A stretch of 64,000 nt of DNA from assembly GCA_030538315.1 (NCBI GenBank), contig JAUNUF010000007.1, forward strand, positions 1 to 64,000. The letters are read 5' to 3'. Made by a program: the position numbers and the translations under genes. The notes below the pieces were generated by a model, which saw only the letters and a program-made list of their open reading frames with translations, was not told where the DNA came from and ran no database searches. Positions 1 to 8,912 of this stretch are shown here, in pieces; positions within the stretch are counted from its first letter, which is position 1; the number at the start of each line of letters is the position of its first letter. This DNA comes from Propionibacteriaceae bacterium. Lineage in GTDB: Bacteria > Actinomycetota > Actinomycetes > Propionibacteriales > Propionibacteriaceae.

Positions 1-125
1 CCGCGGACTCGCCGATCAAGGCCTCAGGAATGCCACCACGCTACGGGACTCACCCCGACTATCAGGCCACTCATCGGGCCAAGTTTGGCGCACTGTCTCC
101 ACCACCAGCGTTCCGCTTGGGCACG

Positions 126-293
126 ATGCTTCTCATGTTGAACCAATTTCTGATCGCGCTACTTCTCCCTGTCAGCTTCGTCTCCGCCCCGTCAGTATCT
201 GGTGGCTTCGAGGCTCAAACCCTGTCGGACCCAACACTTGCCCCAGCGTTCGACATGTGCGACTATTTCCCCTTCCCCTGGTGCCCGAAGTAG
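126..293 (+). CDS. Small secreted Cys-x7-Cys peptide, candidate signalling peptide
   Basis: This encodes about 55 residues: a hydrophobic signal-like segment (residues 1-22, ending near VSA), a short spacer, and a tail DMCDYFPFPWCPK in which two cysteines flank an aromatic/proline core with two FP pairs. No family is recognised. It lies just upstream of a histidine kinase and response regulator on the same strand. A second peptide with the same layout precedes the kinase at 26259, so a secreted pheromone or bacteriocin-like ligand read by the kinase is inferred. The start is uncertain: ATG 126 has a poor ribosome binding site, ATG 135 and ATG 30 are in frame, and ATG 30 would add 32 residues. 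The disulphide or thiolactone ring is a guess from the two cysteines. Confidence 0.55.
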   Translation: MLLMLNQFLIALLLPVSFVSAPSVSGGFEAQTLSDPTLAPAFDMCDYFPFPWCPK

Positions 294-472
294 CGATGGC
301 TGCCCGCGCTCGAACGCGTCTCCTAAAGCCTCTCTGTATAGCGTCCTGAGGAATGACTGCGCCTGAAGCGACGACGCTGAACACGTGCCCAGCCAGCCTC
401 GCATAGACTTCAACTCCCAACCAGAACAGTCCCACGTTGTTGCACCGGCTCAGCCAGAAGGGGTCCACCAAG

Positions 473-1576
473 ATGAAAATGGTCCGAGGGCTGCACCGTG
501 ACGGTACTGGTCTAGAGACCGTCGTGGCTTTGATTCTCGCTATGATGACCTTGGTTTTTCATGGCACCACGGGTTCGCTTGGCTGGGCCTTGGTGCTGGA
601 TCTGGCGATCTACTCTTGCGCTGCGCTCTACTACCGGTTCCCGCGGCTCTCAGCCGTAACTGTCTTCTGCCTGCTGGTGGTGCTGGCAGGCGCACTCGAC
701 GCTCCCTCTATGGGTGAACTGGCAGCGCTCATTCCGATCCTTGGTTTCGGGCTGCGTGGCTTGTGGCGGCCTCAGCTCGCTTGCTCGGTCGCCTACTATG
801 TGGCTCTGATGTGCGGTGCGGCTCTCGTGTCCTTCGGGCCGGAGCTCGTCGTGCCGGGCGCCTTCTGGTTCGCCGGCATCGCCATTGTGTGGGTCATCGG
901 GGGCATCTTCCACCGATCCCGCCGGCATCATGAGGATAAGCTCAGCCAATCCCTCAGCAGGCAACGTATCCTCCTCGCCCGTGAACTCCACGACACCATC
1001 GCTCACGACCTGACATCGATCGCCCTTCAGGCCGAAGTGGCCCGAAACAGCAGCGACAACGACAACGAGGCCTGGACCAACGTTGCCAACATGAGCCGTA
1101 GCGCGTTAGCCGACCTGCGCAGCGTCATCACGCTGCTGAGGACAGACCCAACGGATCAACTGGATGCGGGATCATTCACCCACGCTTCCGTGCTCGACAC
1201 CCTGGAAGAGGCCAGCGGCCGCCTGAGCTCGGCGGGCTTCACGGTAGATTACAACACATCCCCTGAGGATGCCGTCGCACTGCGCCTGGCACCCGCCGGG
1301 GCCATCTACCCGATCTCCCGAGAGGCGATCAACAACATCATTCAACATGGTGACCCTGACGAGTCGGTTCACGTGAACGCCGCCATCGAAGACGGTTTCG
1401 CGGAAGTTTCCTTCAAGAACAAGCGCTCTTCGCGGGCGAAGCCACCAGCGGGGCTCGGCATCACGGGCATGGCGGAACGGGCAGCGCTGGTAGGCGGTCA
1501 CGTGGTTTCCTGTCCCAGTAATGACCACTGGCTCACCCAGGTCTCATGTCCAGTTCGAAGCGCCCACGATGTCTAG
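473..1576 (+). CDS. NarL-type sensor histidine kinase (module 1)
   Basis: A 367-residue membrane sensor kinase. The first 150 residues form five or six membrane helices with little extracellular sequence, as in peptide- or membrane-sensing kinases. A linker leads to a HisKA_3 dimerisation box with the phospho-acceptor His near residue 173 (RELHDTIAHDL), an N box near 284-292 (EAINNIIQHG) and a glycine box near 331 (GLGITGM). It should autophosphorylate and pass phosphate to the regulator encoded at 1569, whose start overlaps this gene by 8 bases. The start at 473 is chosen because AGAAGGGG sits 9 bases upstream; an in-frame start at 437 lacks such a site. Its upstream neighbour is the Cys peptide at 126, and a paralogous module is at 26110-28129. 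Confidence 0.88.
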   Translation: MKMVRGLHRDGTGLETVVALILAMMTLVFHGTTGSLGWALVLDLAIYSCAALYYRFPRLSAVTVFCLLVVLAGALDAPSMGELAALIPILGFGLRGLWRPQLACSVAYYVALMCGAALVSFGPELVVPGAFWFAGIAIVWVIGGIFHRSRRHHEDKLSQSLSRQRILLARELHDTIAHDLTSIALQAEVARNSSDNDNEAWTNVANMSRSALADLRSVITLLRTDPTDQLDAGSFTHASVLDTLEEASGRLSSAGFTVDYNTSPEDAVALRLAPAGAIYPISREAINNIIQHGDPDESVHVNAAIEDGFAEVSFKNKRSSRAKPPAGLGITGMAERAALVGGHVVSCPSNDHWLTQVSCPVRSAHDV

Positions 1577-2213
1577 GATCCGCCTCCTCATCGCCGACGA
1601 CGACGCGTTCGTGACTCAGATGCTGCAACAGTTGCTCCACGACGTGCCAGAGGTCGAGTTGGTCGGCGTATGCCGCAACGGCCAAGAGGCCATCGAACGC
1701 GTCAAGGAGCTCAAGCCGCACGTGGTGCTGATGGATGTGGTGATGCCCATCCTCGACGGTGTCGAGGCCGCCCGCCATCTGCTCACAGCACCCAACCCGC
1801 CCCGAATCCTGATGTGGACGACCTTCGAGTTCGAAGGGCCACTCAGGGATGCGCTAGAAACCGGGGCCAGCGGCTTCCTCCTCAAATCTGTCCCGCTCTC
1901 GGGGCTTGTCGCATCGATCCGCGCCGCCGCCAACGGGCTCGTGGTCCTCGGCGCTGAGGTCGCGCCGAAATTGCGCATCACTGATACTCCGCAGCGGCTC
2001 GACCTCTCAGAACGCGAACGCAAGACCCTGCGCCTGCTCTGCCGTGGTGCGAGCAATGCGAGCATTTCTAAGGAGACCTTCGTGTCAGAGTCCACTGTTA
2101 AGAAGACGGTCAGCGGCCTGAAGAGTAAACTGCGGGCTCCATCGCGGGCCCTTTTGATCGCGAAAGCTACTAAGGCGTTCCCGGAACTCCAGGACGGCGA
2201 AACATGGGCCTAG
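1569..2213 (+). CDS. NarL/FixJ-type response regulator (module 1)
   Basis: A 214-residue two-component regulator. The N-terminal receiver domain has the acidic pair at residues 10-12 (ADDD), the phospho-acceptor Asp at 56 (LMDVVMP) and the conserved Lys in FLLKS. A LuxR-type helix-turn-helix occupies roughly residues 149-205 (LSERERKTLRLL followed by SESTVKKTVSGLKSKL). It starts inside the last codons of the kinase, so the two are translationally coupled. It is convergent with the ABC cassette ending at 2318. Its target promoters are not visible by eye. The promoter of that cassette near 6309 and the peptide promoter are natural candidates, by analogy with other peptide-regulated systems. Confidence 0.9.
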   Translation: MSRIRLLIADDDAFVTQMLQQLLHDVPEVELVGVCRNGQEAIERVKELKPHVVLMDVVMPILDGVEAARHLLTAPNPPRILMWTTFEFEGPLRDALETGASGFLLKSVPLSGLVASIRAAANGLVVLGAEVAPKLRITDTPQRLDLSERERKTLRLLCRGASNASISKETFVSESTVKKTVSGLKSKLRAPSRALLIAKATKAFPELQDGETWA

Positions 2214-2317
2214 CCCGTTGGTTACCCCCGGACCGGCCGGGAGAGCGTGGCAAAGCAGCATGCCCCAGCACCCGTGGGGATAACGCGGCATCGGCCTCCT
2301 CGGAATGCGGTCTAGGT

Positions 2318-3415
2318 CTAGGGGGTCCGGAGGACGGCGACGGGGTCTCTCGTGGCGGCGAACAGGGCTGGGGAGATGGCGGAGGCGGCCGCAGCGAGGA
2401 GCGCAAGAATGGCAACGCCTGTGACGAAAGTGGTCGGTGGTGTTGCCCCGAGCCTGCTGGTGAGCCACAGACCGATGCCGACACCGATGGCCGCGCCGAT
2501 GAGGGCCGGAATGACGGTTCGCAGGGTTACGATGCTGACGATGGCTCGCCGAGATGCGCCGAGAGCACGTCGACGTCCAAGATCCGCGCGGCGCACCAGC
2601 ACGTCGGCCAACACAACGATGGCGATCAGCACCGAGCCAGCCCCAAGCACCCCGAGAAGCAGGGTGCGTCCGAAGTTTCCGAAGTCTCCCAGCACTTGGC
2701 TACGCAGCGCTGAGAGCGCGACCGGCGAGGTGACGGTGATCTCGCTGGGGTCGGGGGGCGCGATAATGCCGAGCACTGCACTTTGGGCCGCGGCGGCGTG
2801 GCGGGAATCGGTCAGGATCACCGCGAGGGTGCCCGCTGGGGCATCACCAGCGTTGTAGATGACCCCAGTGGCATAGTCGGTGAACGGGTCACGGGGGCGA
2901 TACGACCCAACCACGGCGAACTGGCTGGCAGCACCGGAGGTCGCTTCCTCAACCCAACCGAAAGCAGTGGTGAACCCCAGGGTCCGCATGGCCTGTTCGG
3001 TGACCAGCGCTTCGCCCGGTTGCGGCCAGCGTCCGCTGAGCAACTCGGCAGCAGCAGTGAGGTCACCGTTGATGCCCCAGGCCGGCACCCGGTGTCCGCC
3101 CTGCCCCACAGCGCCAGCCACCACATCGATCGCGTTGAGCGACCCGACGGCGCGCTCAACCACACCAAGGGCGGCGCTCTGGTCGATGATCAAAGAGGTC
3201 AGGAGACCGTTGTTGCGCAGATCGCCCACTGTGAGGAGCCGGCTGCCGGCCGCGTCCATACGCTCTTCCAACTGGGCCTCTGCCGCGGCAGTACGACCAA
3301 CGGTCCCCAAGGTGGCGGCCACCATGACCGCCACCAGGAACGACACTAGCGCGCTAGGGACCTTGTTGGCCCACGCCGTAGCCAGCGCCTCCCGAACCAG
3401 CACGCCGAGCCTCAC
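2318..3415 (-). CDS. FtsX/MacB-type ABC transporter permease (cassette 1)
   Basis: A 365-residue permease: one N-terminal membrane helix (residues about 18-38), a large extracytoplasmic domain, then three C-terminal helices with the FtsX signature RRALGASRRAIVSIV and a terminal DPVAVLRTP, which is typical of MacB-family subunits. These transporters work mechanically on envelope substrates or peptides rather than by a classical channel. The start overlaps the stop of the ATPase gene by 4 bases. It is the last gene of a minus-strand operon (small secreted protein, lipoprotein, adaptor, ATPase, permease) whose order is repeated at 15655-19269. Export of, or protection from, a secreted peptide is inferred. 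Confidence 0.85.
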   Translation of the reverse strand: MRLGVLVREALATAWANKVPSALVSFLVAVMVAATLGTVGRTAAAEAQLEERMDAAGSRLLTVGDLRNNGLLTSLIIDQSAALGVVERAVGSLNAIDVVAGAVGQGGHRVPAWGINGDLTAAAELLSGRWPQPGEALVTEQAMRTLGFTTAFGWVEEATSGAASQFAVVGSYRPRDPFTDYATGVIYNAGDAPAGTLAVILTDSRHAAAAQSAVLGIIAPPDPSEITVTSPVALSALRSQVLGDFGNFGRTLLLGVLGAGSVLIAIVVLADVLVRRADLGRRRALGASRRAIVSIVTLRTVIPALIGAAIGVGIGLWLTSRLGATPPTTFVTGVAILALLAAAASAISPALFAATRDPVAVLRTP

Positions 3416-4047
3416 AGTGCCAGCACCTCATCTGCATGTTCCAGGACGAACGGATCGTGGGTGGCGATTACCACCGTGCGGGAACCGCTCGTGGCCGCAG
3501 ACAGTGCGTTGAGGACCTCCGCCGCGTTGGCCCTGTCCAGGTTGCCGGTGGGCTCGTCAGCCAGCACCACTGCAGGATCAGTCACCAGCGCCCGACACAC
3601 CGCTAACCGTTGGGCTTGTCCACCAGAAACCTCTCCCGGGCGGTGATCGGCACGAGTCCCCACTCCCATCCGCTCCATCAACACTCGCGCGCGCCGCTTG
3701 GCCTGGGCCACCCCGGAACCACCGTAGAGGGCGGGCTCGATCACGGAATCCAGCACCTTGCGTGACGCGTCCAACGCCGCGTCTTGAAAGACAAACCCAA
3801 TCTGTTCGGCCCGTACCCGGGAACGCCGCCGGTCACTTCGCTGCGAGACCGGCTCCCCATCCAGCAGCACACGGCCCCTGGTGGGGGTCAGCATCAACCC
3901 GAGCACATACAGCAGCGTCGATTTGCCGCGCCCTGACGGGCCCGTCACCGCCGTCATCGCCCCCGTGCGGAACTCGTAACTCAGGCCGTCGAAAAGCTCC
4001 TCCGCCCCGCGTCGATACTCGAACGACAGCCCATCGACCGCCAACAC
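3412..4047 (-). CDS. MacB/LolD-type ABC ATPase (cassette 1)
   Basis: A 211-residue ATP-binding subunit with Walker A GPSGRGKST, signature VSGGQAQRL, Walker B VVLADEPTGNLD and H-loop ATHD. The DEPTGNLD form is characteristic of the MacB/LolD/FtsE class. The length is right for a lone ATPase domain. It is coupled to the permease by a 4-base overlap and follows the adaptor gene by a few bases. It should energise the permease at 2318, together with the periplasmic-type adaptor at 4051. The paralogue in cassette 2 is at 16725. Confidence 0.92.
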   Translation of the reverse strand: MLAVDGLSFEYRRGAEELFDGLSYEFRTGAMTAVTGPSGRGKSTLLYVLGLMLTPTRGRVLLDGEPVSQRSDRRRSRVRAEQIGFVFQDAALDASRKVLDSVIEPALYGGSGVAQAKRRARVLMERMGVGTRADHRPGEVSGGQAQRLAVCRALVTDPAVVLADEPTGNLDRANAAEVLNALSAATSGSRTVVIATHDPFVLEHADEVLAL

Positions 4048-4050
4048 CCG

Positions 4051-5157
4051 TCACTCCCCCTCATTCGGAGCCGTCGACGGCGCTTCCAACGGGCCCGCGT
4101 CGTCAGCCGCCGCGGCGGTGGTGGTGGCGGGCGAGATCTGCACCCGAGTGCCGGCCTCAAGGCCCTCGACGATGACCAGCCCTTGGCCGGAACCAAGCAC
4201 CGTCACCGGTAGCGGTCCGGCCTCAGTGACAACTTCGGTTGCGCCTGCCGAATCAGTCAGGATCGCCGCTGCGGGCACCGCAACCCCCATTATCCGCGGA
4301 ACCACCACCACCTGCGAACGCAGCGTCACCTGAGGATCTACCGGCAGCTTGTCGCACTCACTGCCACACACCTCACCGCCATCAGCGCCCACAAGGTCAA
4401 ACTCCATCGAGCCATGCATGACCCGAGAACCGGCAATCACCGCAACCCACCTCGAATCCTCATAGCTGATCTCAACGGTTGCCTCAGTCGGCACCAACCT
4501 GCCCTGGTCTTCGCTCAACACCAACACGAACTCACGCTCACCTGTGGGCGCCAACACCGCCGTCTCGCCGCCAGCCAAGCGAGCGCCAACGACGATGTCC
4601 TCACCTAGGGCGATCGTCACCGGCAGCCGCGGCAATCCGACCAGCTCACCCAACTGCACCACACCGCTCTGGACTCGCCCTTCAGCCTTCTGCCACGCCT
4701 TCACAGCGCGCTCGGTCTCCGGACCAAAGGGGCTACCGACCTCGCCCTCGAAATATCCCAGCCCCGTCAAAAGCCCCTGCAGGGCAGCCACATCATCGCC
4801 CCGAGCTCCCCGGCCCAGCTCACGCCAGAAAGGCTCCTGCGCCTCAACAACCCGCACCGGCGTATCACCGACCACATAGACCGCATCACCAGAGGCCACC
4901 TCACCAACATGAACCGAAGTGACCACACCTGACAAACCGTTGGCCGCAACCGGATTCGACGGCTGACGCAACGTCGTCGCAAACGCCAAACTTCGCCCCA
5001 CCGAACCCTCCACAGCCTCAGCCCACACCGCCTGCGCCAGCGGCGACTCAGCCCCTGGATCAGACGACGTTAACGTGGCCGAAGCCGCCCACCAACCCGC
5101 AAACACAGCCACCGCCAACGCCACCAGCGCCAACACCGCGGAACCAACACGCCTCAC
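4051..5157 (-). CDS. Membrane-anchored adaptor with peptidoglycan-binding domain (cassette 1)
   Basis: About 368 residues: a single N-terminal membrane helix, then an adaptor-like protein of the HlyD/MacA sort with an inserted peptidoglycan-binding_1-type segment (RGDDVAALQGLLTGLGYFEG) and a beta-rich C-terminal half. In Gram-positive bacteria such proteins couple an ABC pump to the cell wall. GTG 5157 is preferred because AAGGGC lies 6 bases upstream; GTG 5163 in the same frame would place that motif too close. A proline/alanine-rich tail ends the protein. The paralogue at 17321 has the same architecture, including the ALQ-x-LG segment. Confidence 0.78.
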   Translation of the reverse strand: MRRVGSAVLALVALAVAVFAGWWAASATLTSSDPGAESPLAQAVWAEAVEGSVGRSLAFATTLRQPSNPVAANGLSGVVTSVHVGEVASGDAVYVVGDTPVRVVEAQEPFWRELGRGARGDDVAALQGLLTGLGYFEGEVGSPFGPETERAVKAWQKAEGRVQSGVVQLGELVGLPRLPVTIALGEDIVVGARLAGGETAVLAPTGEREFVLVLSEDQGRLVPTEATVEISYEDSRWVAVIAGSRVMHGSMEFDLVGADGGEVCGSECDKLPVDPQVTLRSQVVVVPRIMGVAVPAAAILTDSAGATEVVTEAGPLPVTVLGSGQGLVIVEGLEAGTRVQISPATTTAAAADDAGPLEAPSTAPNEGE

Positions 5158-5196
5158 TACCACGCCCTTCGCCGCACCGGCACCCGACCGGACTTG

Positions 5197-5982
5197 TCAC
5201 TCACCGGGAACCGTCGCCAGATTGTAGAACTCGTCGACAAAGGGCGGACAGATCTCGATCACTCGTTGGTAGTCGTGGTCGGCAATCCAATTCAACGGGC
5301 TCCACGTCGGAGAGTTGGCCCGATAATCAGCAATGTACTTCTCCAGCGACGGGGGCTCGCCCTCCGGCGGATAACCCTCAGCGGTCAGACACCGCGTCTG
5401 CTCGCCCGTGGCATAGGCATACTGGAACTTCAACTGCTCATCGTTGTATGGCTGATAGAATCTCGGCTCCAAAGGGAACTGCGCCAAACACTGAAAATTG
5501 GCCTCCTCATAAGCCTGAGACTGCTCCCGCGGCACTTCAAACTCACCCTCATCAGGTAGGCCCGACGTGTTTACCCATCCAGATTCCTCCATACAACCCA
5601 GCCACGTCGGCATGAACTCCTGCTGATCGACCACACGAACCACCGGCAACGGCGACGGTGGGTTCCCCTTACCCCGCCAATGCCCCGTAAGCCATGCTTC
5701 CCGAGACATCGTCCCGCCCGCCTCGACAGGCGACAACGACACATCACCGTCAACAACAGGCGGTTCCAACGTCGTCTCATCCGCCGACGGCGGCAGCTCG
5801 CTCTCGGCAACAGATGGCTCCAGCACTGTCTCGGTCGCCTGCGGCGATACCTGGGACTCCTGTCCGCCAGGGTCGCTGACCCCAGATACACACCCCGACG
5901 CCCCCACCGCGACAACAATGGCCACAGCGGGGGGCAAGAACCATGCCCTTACCCCCCTCCGCCAACAGATGGCTGAACTCAC
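5197..5982 (-). CDS. Cysteine-containing lipoprotein (cassette 1)
   Basis: A predicted lipoprotein of about 261 residues. An arginine pair and hydrophobic stretch end in the lipobox VGASGC, followed by a Ser/Pro/Glu-rich linker and a folded domain with repeated Cys motifs (GCMEESGW, QCLAQFP, RCLTAEGYPP). GTG 5982 is taken as start because it overlaps the preceding stop as GTGA; starts further upstream in frame would run well into the preceding gene. The equivalent gene of cassette 2 (18367) shares the lipobox and the spaced C-L-x3-G motifs but not overall length. A surface immunity or substrate-capture role is possible; no function is recognised. Confidence 0.7.
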   Translation of the reverse strand: MSSAICWRRGVRAWFLPPAVAIVVAVGASGCVSGVSDPGGQESQVSPQATETVLEPSVAESELPPSADETTLEPPVVDGDVSLSPVEAGGTMSREAWLTGHWRGKGNPPSPLPVVRVVDQQEFMPTWLGCMEESGWVNTSGLPDEGEFEVPREQSQAYEEANFQCLAQFPLEPRFYQPYNDEQLKFQYAYATGEQTRCLTAEGYPPEGEPPSLEKYIADYRANSPTWSPLNWIADHDYQRVIEICPPFVDEFYNLATVPGE

Positions 5983-6308
5983 TGCGGAGCCTGCAAACAC
6001 ACCGCACGCGGGCTCAGCCGCCAGCTCTCCGGGGATGCGTTTGTCGCAGACCACCGCGTCTTCTGGAACGGGGACATCGTCGCGAACTGTGTCGTGTAGC
6101 GGACCCGGTTCACCGGAGCCCCAGCGTCCGGAGTGTACGTGTGAGTGTGCTGCAGATTACTGGAGGTGTAGGTCGTCAAGTACGGCATGTTCAGACCGAC
6201 ACAGTCGAGCCGGCCCGACGAGCTCGCTGCCTCAGCTGGAATCGCCATTGCTGCCGCGACGAGGCAACCCGCCGCGATAACACCCCCGATCTTCTTGAGA
6301 ATGCTCAT
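5979..6308 (-). CDS. Small secreted protein, first gene of cassette 1
   Basis: A 109-residue protein with a clear Sec signal (MSILKKIGG, then a hydrophobic run ending PAEAA) and a mature part of about 80 residues rich in Thr, Ser and aromatic residues with two cysteines. AAAGGCG precedes ATG 6308. It opens a five-gene operon with an ABC transporter, the arrangement seen for many bacteriocins, including lactococcin 972-like ones, where the structural gene precedes a transporter. Sequence similarity to that family is not evident, so bacteriocin-like is an inference from size, export signal and position. Confidence 0.65.
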   Translation of the reverse strand: MSILKKIGGVIAAGCLVAAAMAIPAEAASSSGRLDCVGLNMPYLTTYTSSNLQHTHTYTPDAGAPVNRVRYTTQFATMSPFQKTRWSATNASPESWRLSPRAVCLQAPQ

Positions 6309-6547
6309 GCTTCGCCTTTCTGTTGAGCCGCCACCTTGCGGCTGCGAACCGGACGTTAGCAAAGACAGCGCTCCTCGGCGGCCAATAGTACGCCGCCATA
6401 GAAAGATGACCCTGTTGGGTGCTGGTCTCCGCCCCGAAGGTCAGAGTTTGGGCCAACCCGGGGCATCGTGGTTCCCCTCTGAGCGATTGTCTGCTTCGCT
6501 GGCCGTGTCCAGCAACGGAGCTGGACTCACAACGGAAGGATCTCAAG
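6309..6547. promoter_or_regulatory. Divergent intergenic region between cassette 1 and the cysteine peptidase
   Basis: About 240 bases separate two divergent operons, so both promoters should lie here. I see two short inverted repeats: GCCGC with GCGGC around 6329-6345, and GGCGGC with GCCGCC around 6377-6398. No convincing -35/-10 pair could be fixed by eye. GGAAGGA at 6534-6540 is the ribosome binding site for the gene at 6548. The hairpins or nearby DNA are candidate binding sites for the regulator at 1569. Confidence 0.35.
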
Positions 6548-7555
6548 ATGGTTCAAAGACGTACTCTCTTGACCGCCATCATGGCTGGTGCGGCGGCCTC
6601 CGCCGTTCCCCGGACCTCGCGCGCCGACAGCAGGACCCCCACCAATCTACGCACGACTTGGCGGGCTGACATCGTAGAAGCTGCCGGCGGCGACCCCAGG
6701 AACATGCTCATCACGCCATTGAACACCGCAACCGGTACCCAGCTGGAGATGCTTGAGACCGGGCCAAACAACTACTTTGTTGTCGACCCTGCGTCCCATA
6801 GCGTCCTCGAGTATTCACTTGAGAGCCCTCTGCCGTACGCGAGCCGCAATGCCGCGCTCTACTATTTTGGTCCCGGGCAAGTGTTCATTCGAGACGGCCT
6901 CAAGTTCGTGCACGGTCTCTCAGGCAAGGTAGCATCTGCCGAAGTCATCGCAGCTGGCAACCAAAGCGTACGGGCCACGGTAGAGGAGCTGAACTCACCT
7001 ACCGCCCGAATGTCGCTCGTGCAGCCAATGTCGACAACTCCGCATACAGTCACAAGCTCCAGTTTCATCACCGGGTCCCACGTCTACCCGAACACAGAGA
7101 ATACCTGCGGGTATATCGCTGGCAGCATTCTGATGCGCTACTGGCACGCTCGATATTCCACCCGCAACCTGATCCCGTCGTCCTACCGGAGTGGGACGAA
7201 TCTGTCTCCGACGAACAATTACTCAACGTATTTGCGCTTTGGGCAAGGAACGGGGACTTGGGCAGCGAATCTGTACTACTCACTGACGGAGAATGCTCGA
7301 CGTCAAAACGTGGCAGTCGACTGCTCGACAGGCCTACTCAGCCTCGGTGTCTGGCCCAGCATCCGTGCCAACCGTCCAGTGATTCTGTTCGGGAACATGC
7401 CTAACCTCTCCGGAGGGTCGATCAACCACGCCGTGGTTTCTTACGGGATCACTTCCGATGGGCACAACCGTGTCCACTATGGCTGGGCGGGTCGCAGCAA
7501 CATCGTCCTCAATAGCGCGTTCATCGGATCGCACACGAAGTTCCACCTAGCATGA
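6548..7555 (+). CDS. Exported papain-like cysteine peptidase
   Basis: A 335-residue protein with a twin-arginine-like signal (QRRTLLTAIMAGAAASAVP). The C-terminal half matches the layout of papain-fold peptidases of the C39/C10 type: a candidate nucleophile in NTCGYIAGSILMRYWH (near residue 190), a histidine in SINHAVVSYGI and the following HYGWAG. The N-terminal 130 residues may be a propeptide. GGAAGGA precedes ATG 6548. It begins a plus-strand operon coupled to a lipoprotein and a secreted protein (stop/start overlap at 7552). It may process or degrade secreted peptides in this island, but the substrate is unknown and family assignment rests on the catalytic motifs only. Confidence 0.65.
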   Translation: MVQRRTLLTAIMAGAAASAVPRTSRADSRTPTNLRTTWRADIVEAAGGDPRNMLITPLNTATGTQLEMLETGPNNYFVVDPASHSVLEYSLESPLPYASRNAALYYFGPGQVFIRDGLKFVHGLSGKVASAEVIAAGNQSVRATVEELNSPTARMSLVQPMSTTPHTVTSSSFITGSHVYPNTENTCGYIAGSILMRYWHARYSTRNLIPSSYRSGTNLSPTNNYSTYLRFGQGTGTWAANLYYSLTENARRQNVAVDCSTGLLSLGVWPSIRANRPVILFGNMPNLSGGSINHAVVSYGITSDGHNRVHYGWAGRSNIVLNSAFIGSHTKFHLA

Positions 7556-8037
7556 GGCAGAGGGCATCTCGTCGTCGGCGCTTCACGGTTGTCACGCTTG
7601 GAGTGCTGATCGCGGGCGTCGGCATCGGGTGCACCCAGCCCGTTGAACAGCCGATCGGGTTCGGTCCGAGCGACGTGGTGAAGATGGAGGTCTACCTCTA
7701 CCCGTACGGCGCATCAGGGGATGCGGCTGCCCAGTATCTTGAAGTCGAGGACAAGCGCGATATAGCTCAATGGGTGAGGTTCTTCGACTACCTCCCGATA
7801 GTGGCCGCCGAATTTGCTGAGAACACTCTCGTGGGGCAGGAAGTTGTAGGGCTCCGATTCCATCTCCACGAGGGGGACAGCTTCGAAATCAGTCAGGTGT
7901 TCATCGGAGGTGAGAGTGTCCTTATCGTCCAAGCCGACGAGAGCCGCTGGGTCTCCAGGTACGGCTCCCCATTGGCTTCGCTGCCAGACGCTTTGAGCGT
8001 GGACGTCTCGGAGGCTCCGAGGATTGGAACACCATGA
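7552..8037 (+). CDS. Lipoprotein of unknown function
   Basis: A 161-residue predicted lipoprotein: arginine-rich N-terminus, hydrophobic segment and lipobox ending GIGC at about residue 27, then a small acidic domain with no other cysteines. It overlaps the stop of the peptidase gene (ATGA) and its own stop overlaps the next start, so the three genes at 6548-8546 are translated together. No family is recognised. A role as a membrane-held partner or inhibitor of the upstream peptidase is a contextual guess. Confidence 0.6.
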   Translation: MRQRASRRRRFTVVTLGVLIAGVGIGCTQPVEQPIGFGPSDVVKMEVYLYPYGASGDAAAQYLEVEDKRDIAQWVRFFDYLPIVAAEFAENTLVGQEVVGLRFHLHEGDSFEISQVFIGGESVLIVQADESRWVSRYGSPLASLPDALSVDVSEAPRIGTP

Positions 8038-8546
8038 CCAGACGAACCGCGTTAGCAGTCACTGTCTTCACCGCTATTGCGATCCTGGCCGCTGCATGGG
8101 GACCGGCGCGCCAGTACATTGCGCCGCTGTTGGGGATCGGCCCTGCGGGGGACCGGGTTGACATGTGCGGGATGGAACACCCCACCAACGTCTCGGTGTC
8201 ACACATCGACGTCTACAACTTCTACGGCTCATCGGACCACGCCGATCACCATCAGGTTGCCGCTGCTGATATTGAATGGGTCTGCACTGATCACCTGACG
8301 TTCCTCGCAACAGGCGACACGGTCCCGCTCGCGGACCTGGAGGACGTGCCCGTTACAGTGTTCGTCCTGACGTGGAGCGACAGCCACGCACCCCGCAACC
8401 CGTTCTATGTTTACTGGCTGAAGAACAAGCGCGGTGTCGCAGTCAAGGACCTGAGCAGGACCTACTTCGTTCCCACTAGCGGCTTGGTGCAGTACTACAG
8501 CCCAACCGCAGAGAGCATTCCGCGATACAGCGTCCCCCCGCCGTAG
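8034..8546 (+). CDS. Membrane-anchored or secreted protein of unknown function
   Basis: A 170-residue protein with one N-terminal hydrophobic helix (residues 6-23) and an extracytoplasmic part rich in His, Asp and aromatic residues (HIDVYNFYGSSDHADHH), with two cysteines (MCGMEH and EWVCTDH). The His-rich stretch could bind metal. It is the last gene of the peptidase-lipoprotein operon, coupled through ATGA. No family is recognised. Confidence 0.6.
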   Translation: MTRRTALAVTVFTAIAILAAAWGPARQYIAPLLGIGPAGDRVDMCGMEHPTNVSVSHIDVYNFYGSSDHADHHQVAAADIEWVCTDHLTFLATGDTVPLADLEDVPVTVFVLTWSDSHAPRNPFYVYWLKNKRGVAVKDLSRTYFVPTSGLVQYYSPTAESIPRYSVPPP

Positions 8547-8912
8547 GCTTTGTCATAGCGACCCGTTGATGACGCACACTATTGGGTCAGCGAGCACTCA
8601 GCAGACACCGAGCCAAACCATTTCCGACTGTGGTCTTGTAGGGAGCATTTGCGAATGCACTGCAACCTGCAGGGTTCGCCGTGGTCGAGGCAAGAAGGAC
8701 GGATCCCCCTGCCAGTAATCCAGCCGGCAGTGCTGAGCCTGCAAACTTCTTAAGACTTTTGGTCTCGGTCTTTTCAGTTGAGGTGTAGATATCTCGATTT
8801 CGTTTCTCAGGGCTGCGTCATTCTCACCGCGCCAAGTGATTATCTCCTGCGAGAAGCACGGGACCTCGGGCTCCGGCGTCTAGAAGGGTTGGCGTGAGAA
8901 ACCGTCGCATGG
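8547..8912. other. Convergent intergenic gap with a possible gene remnant
   Basis: No intact gene is seen in these 366 bases. On the minus strand from about 8810 to 8587 an open frame without an acceptable start reads like a signal-peptide protein: basic segment SLKKFAG, a Gly/Ala/Leu-rich run, then ANPAGCSAFANAPYK and a stop. An in-frame TGA lies just before it. It may be the decayed remains of another small secreted protein, or chance. Confidence 0.25.
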
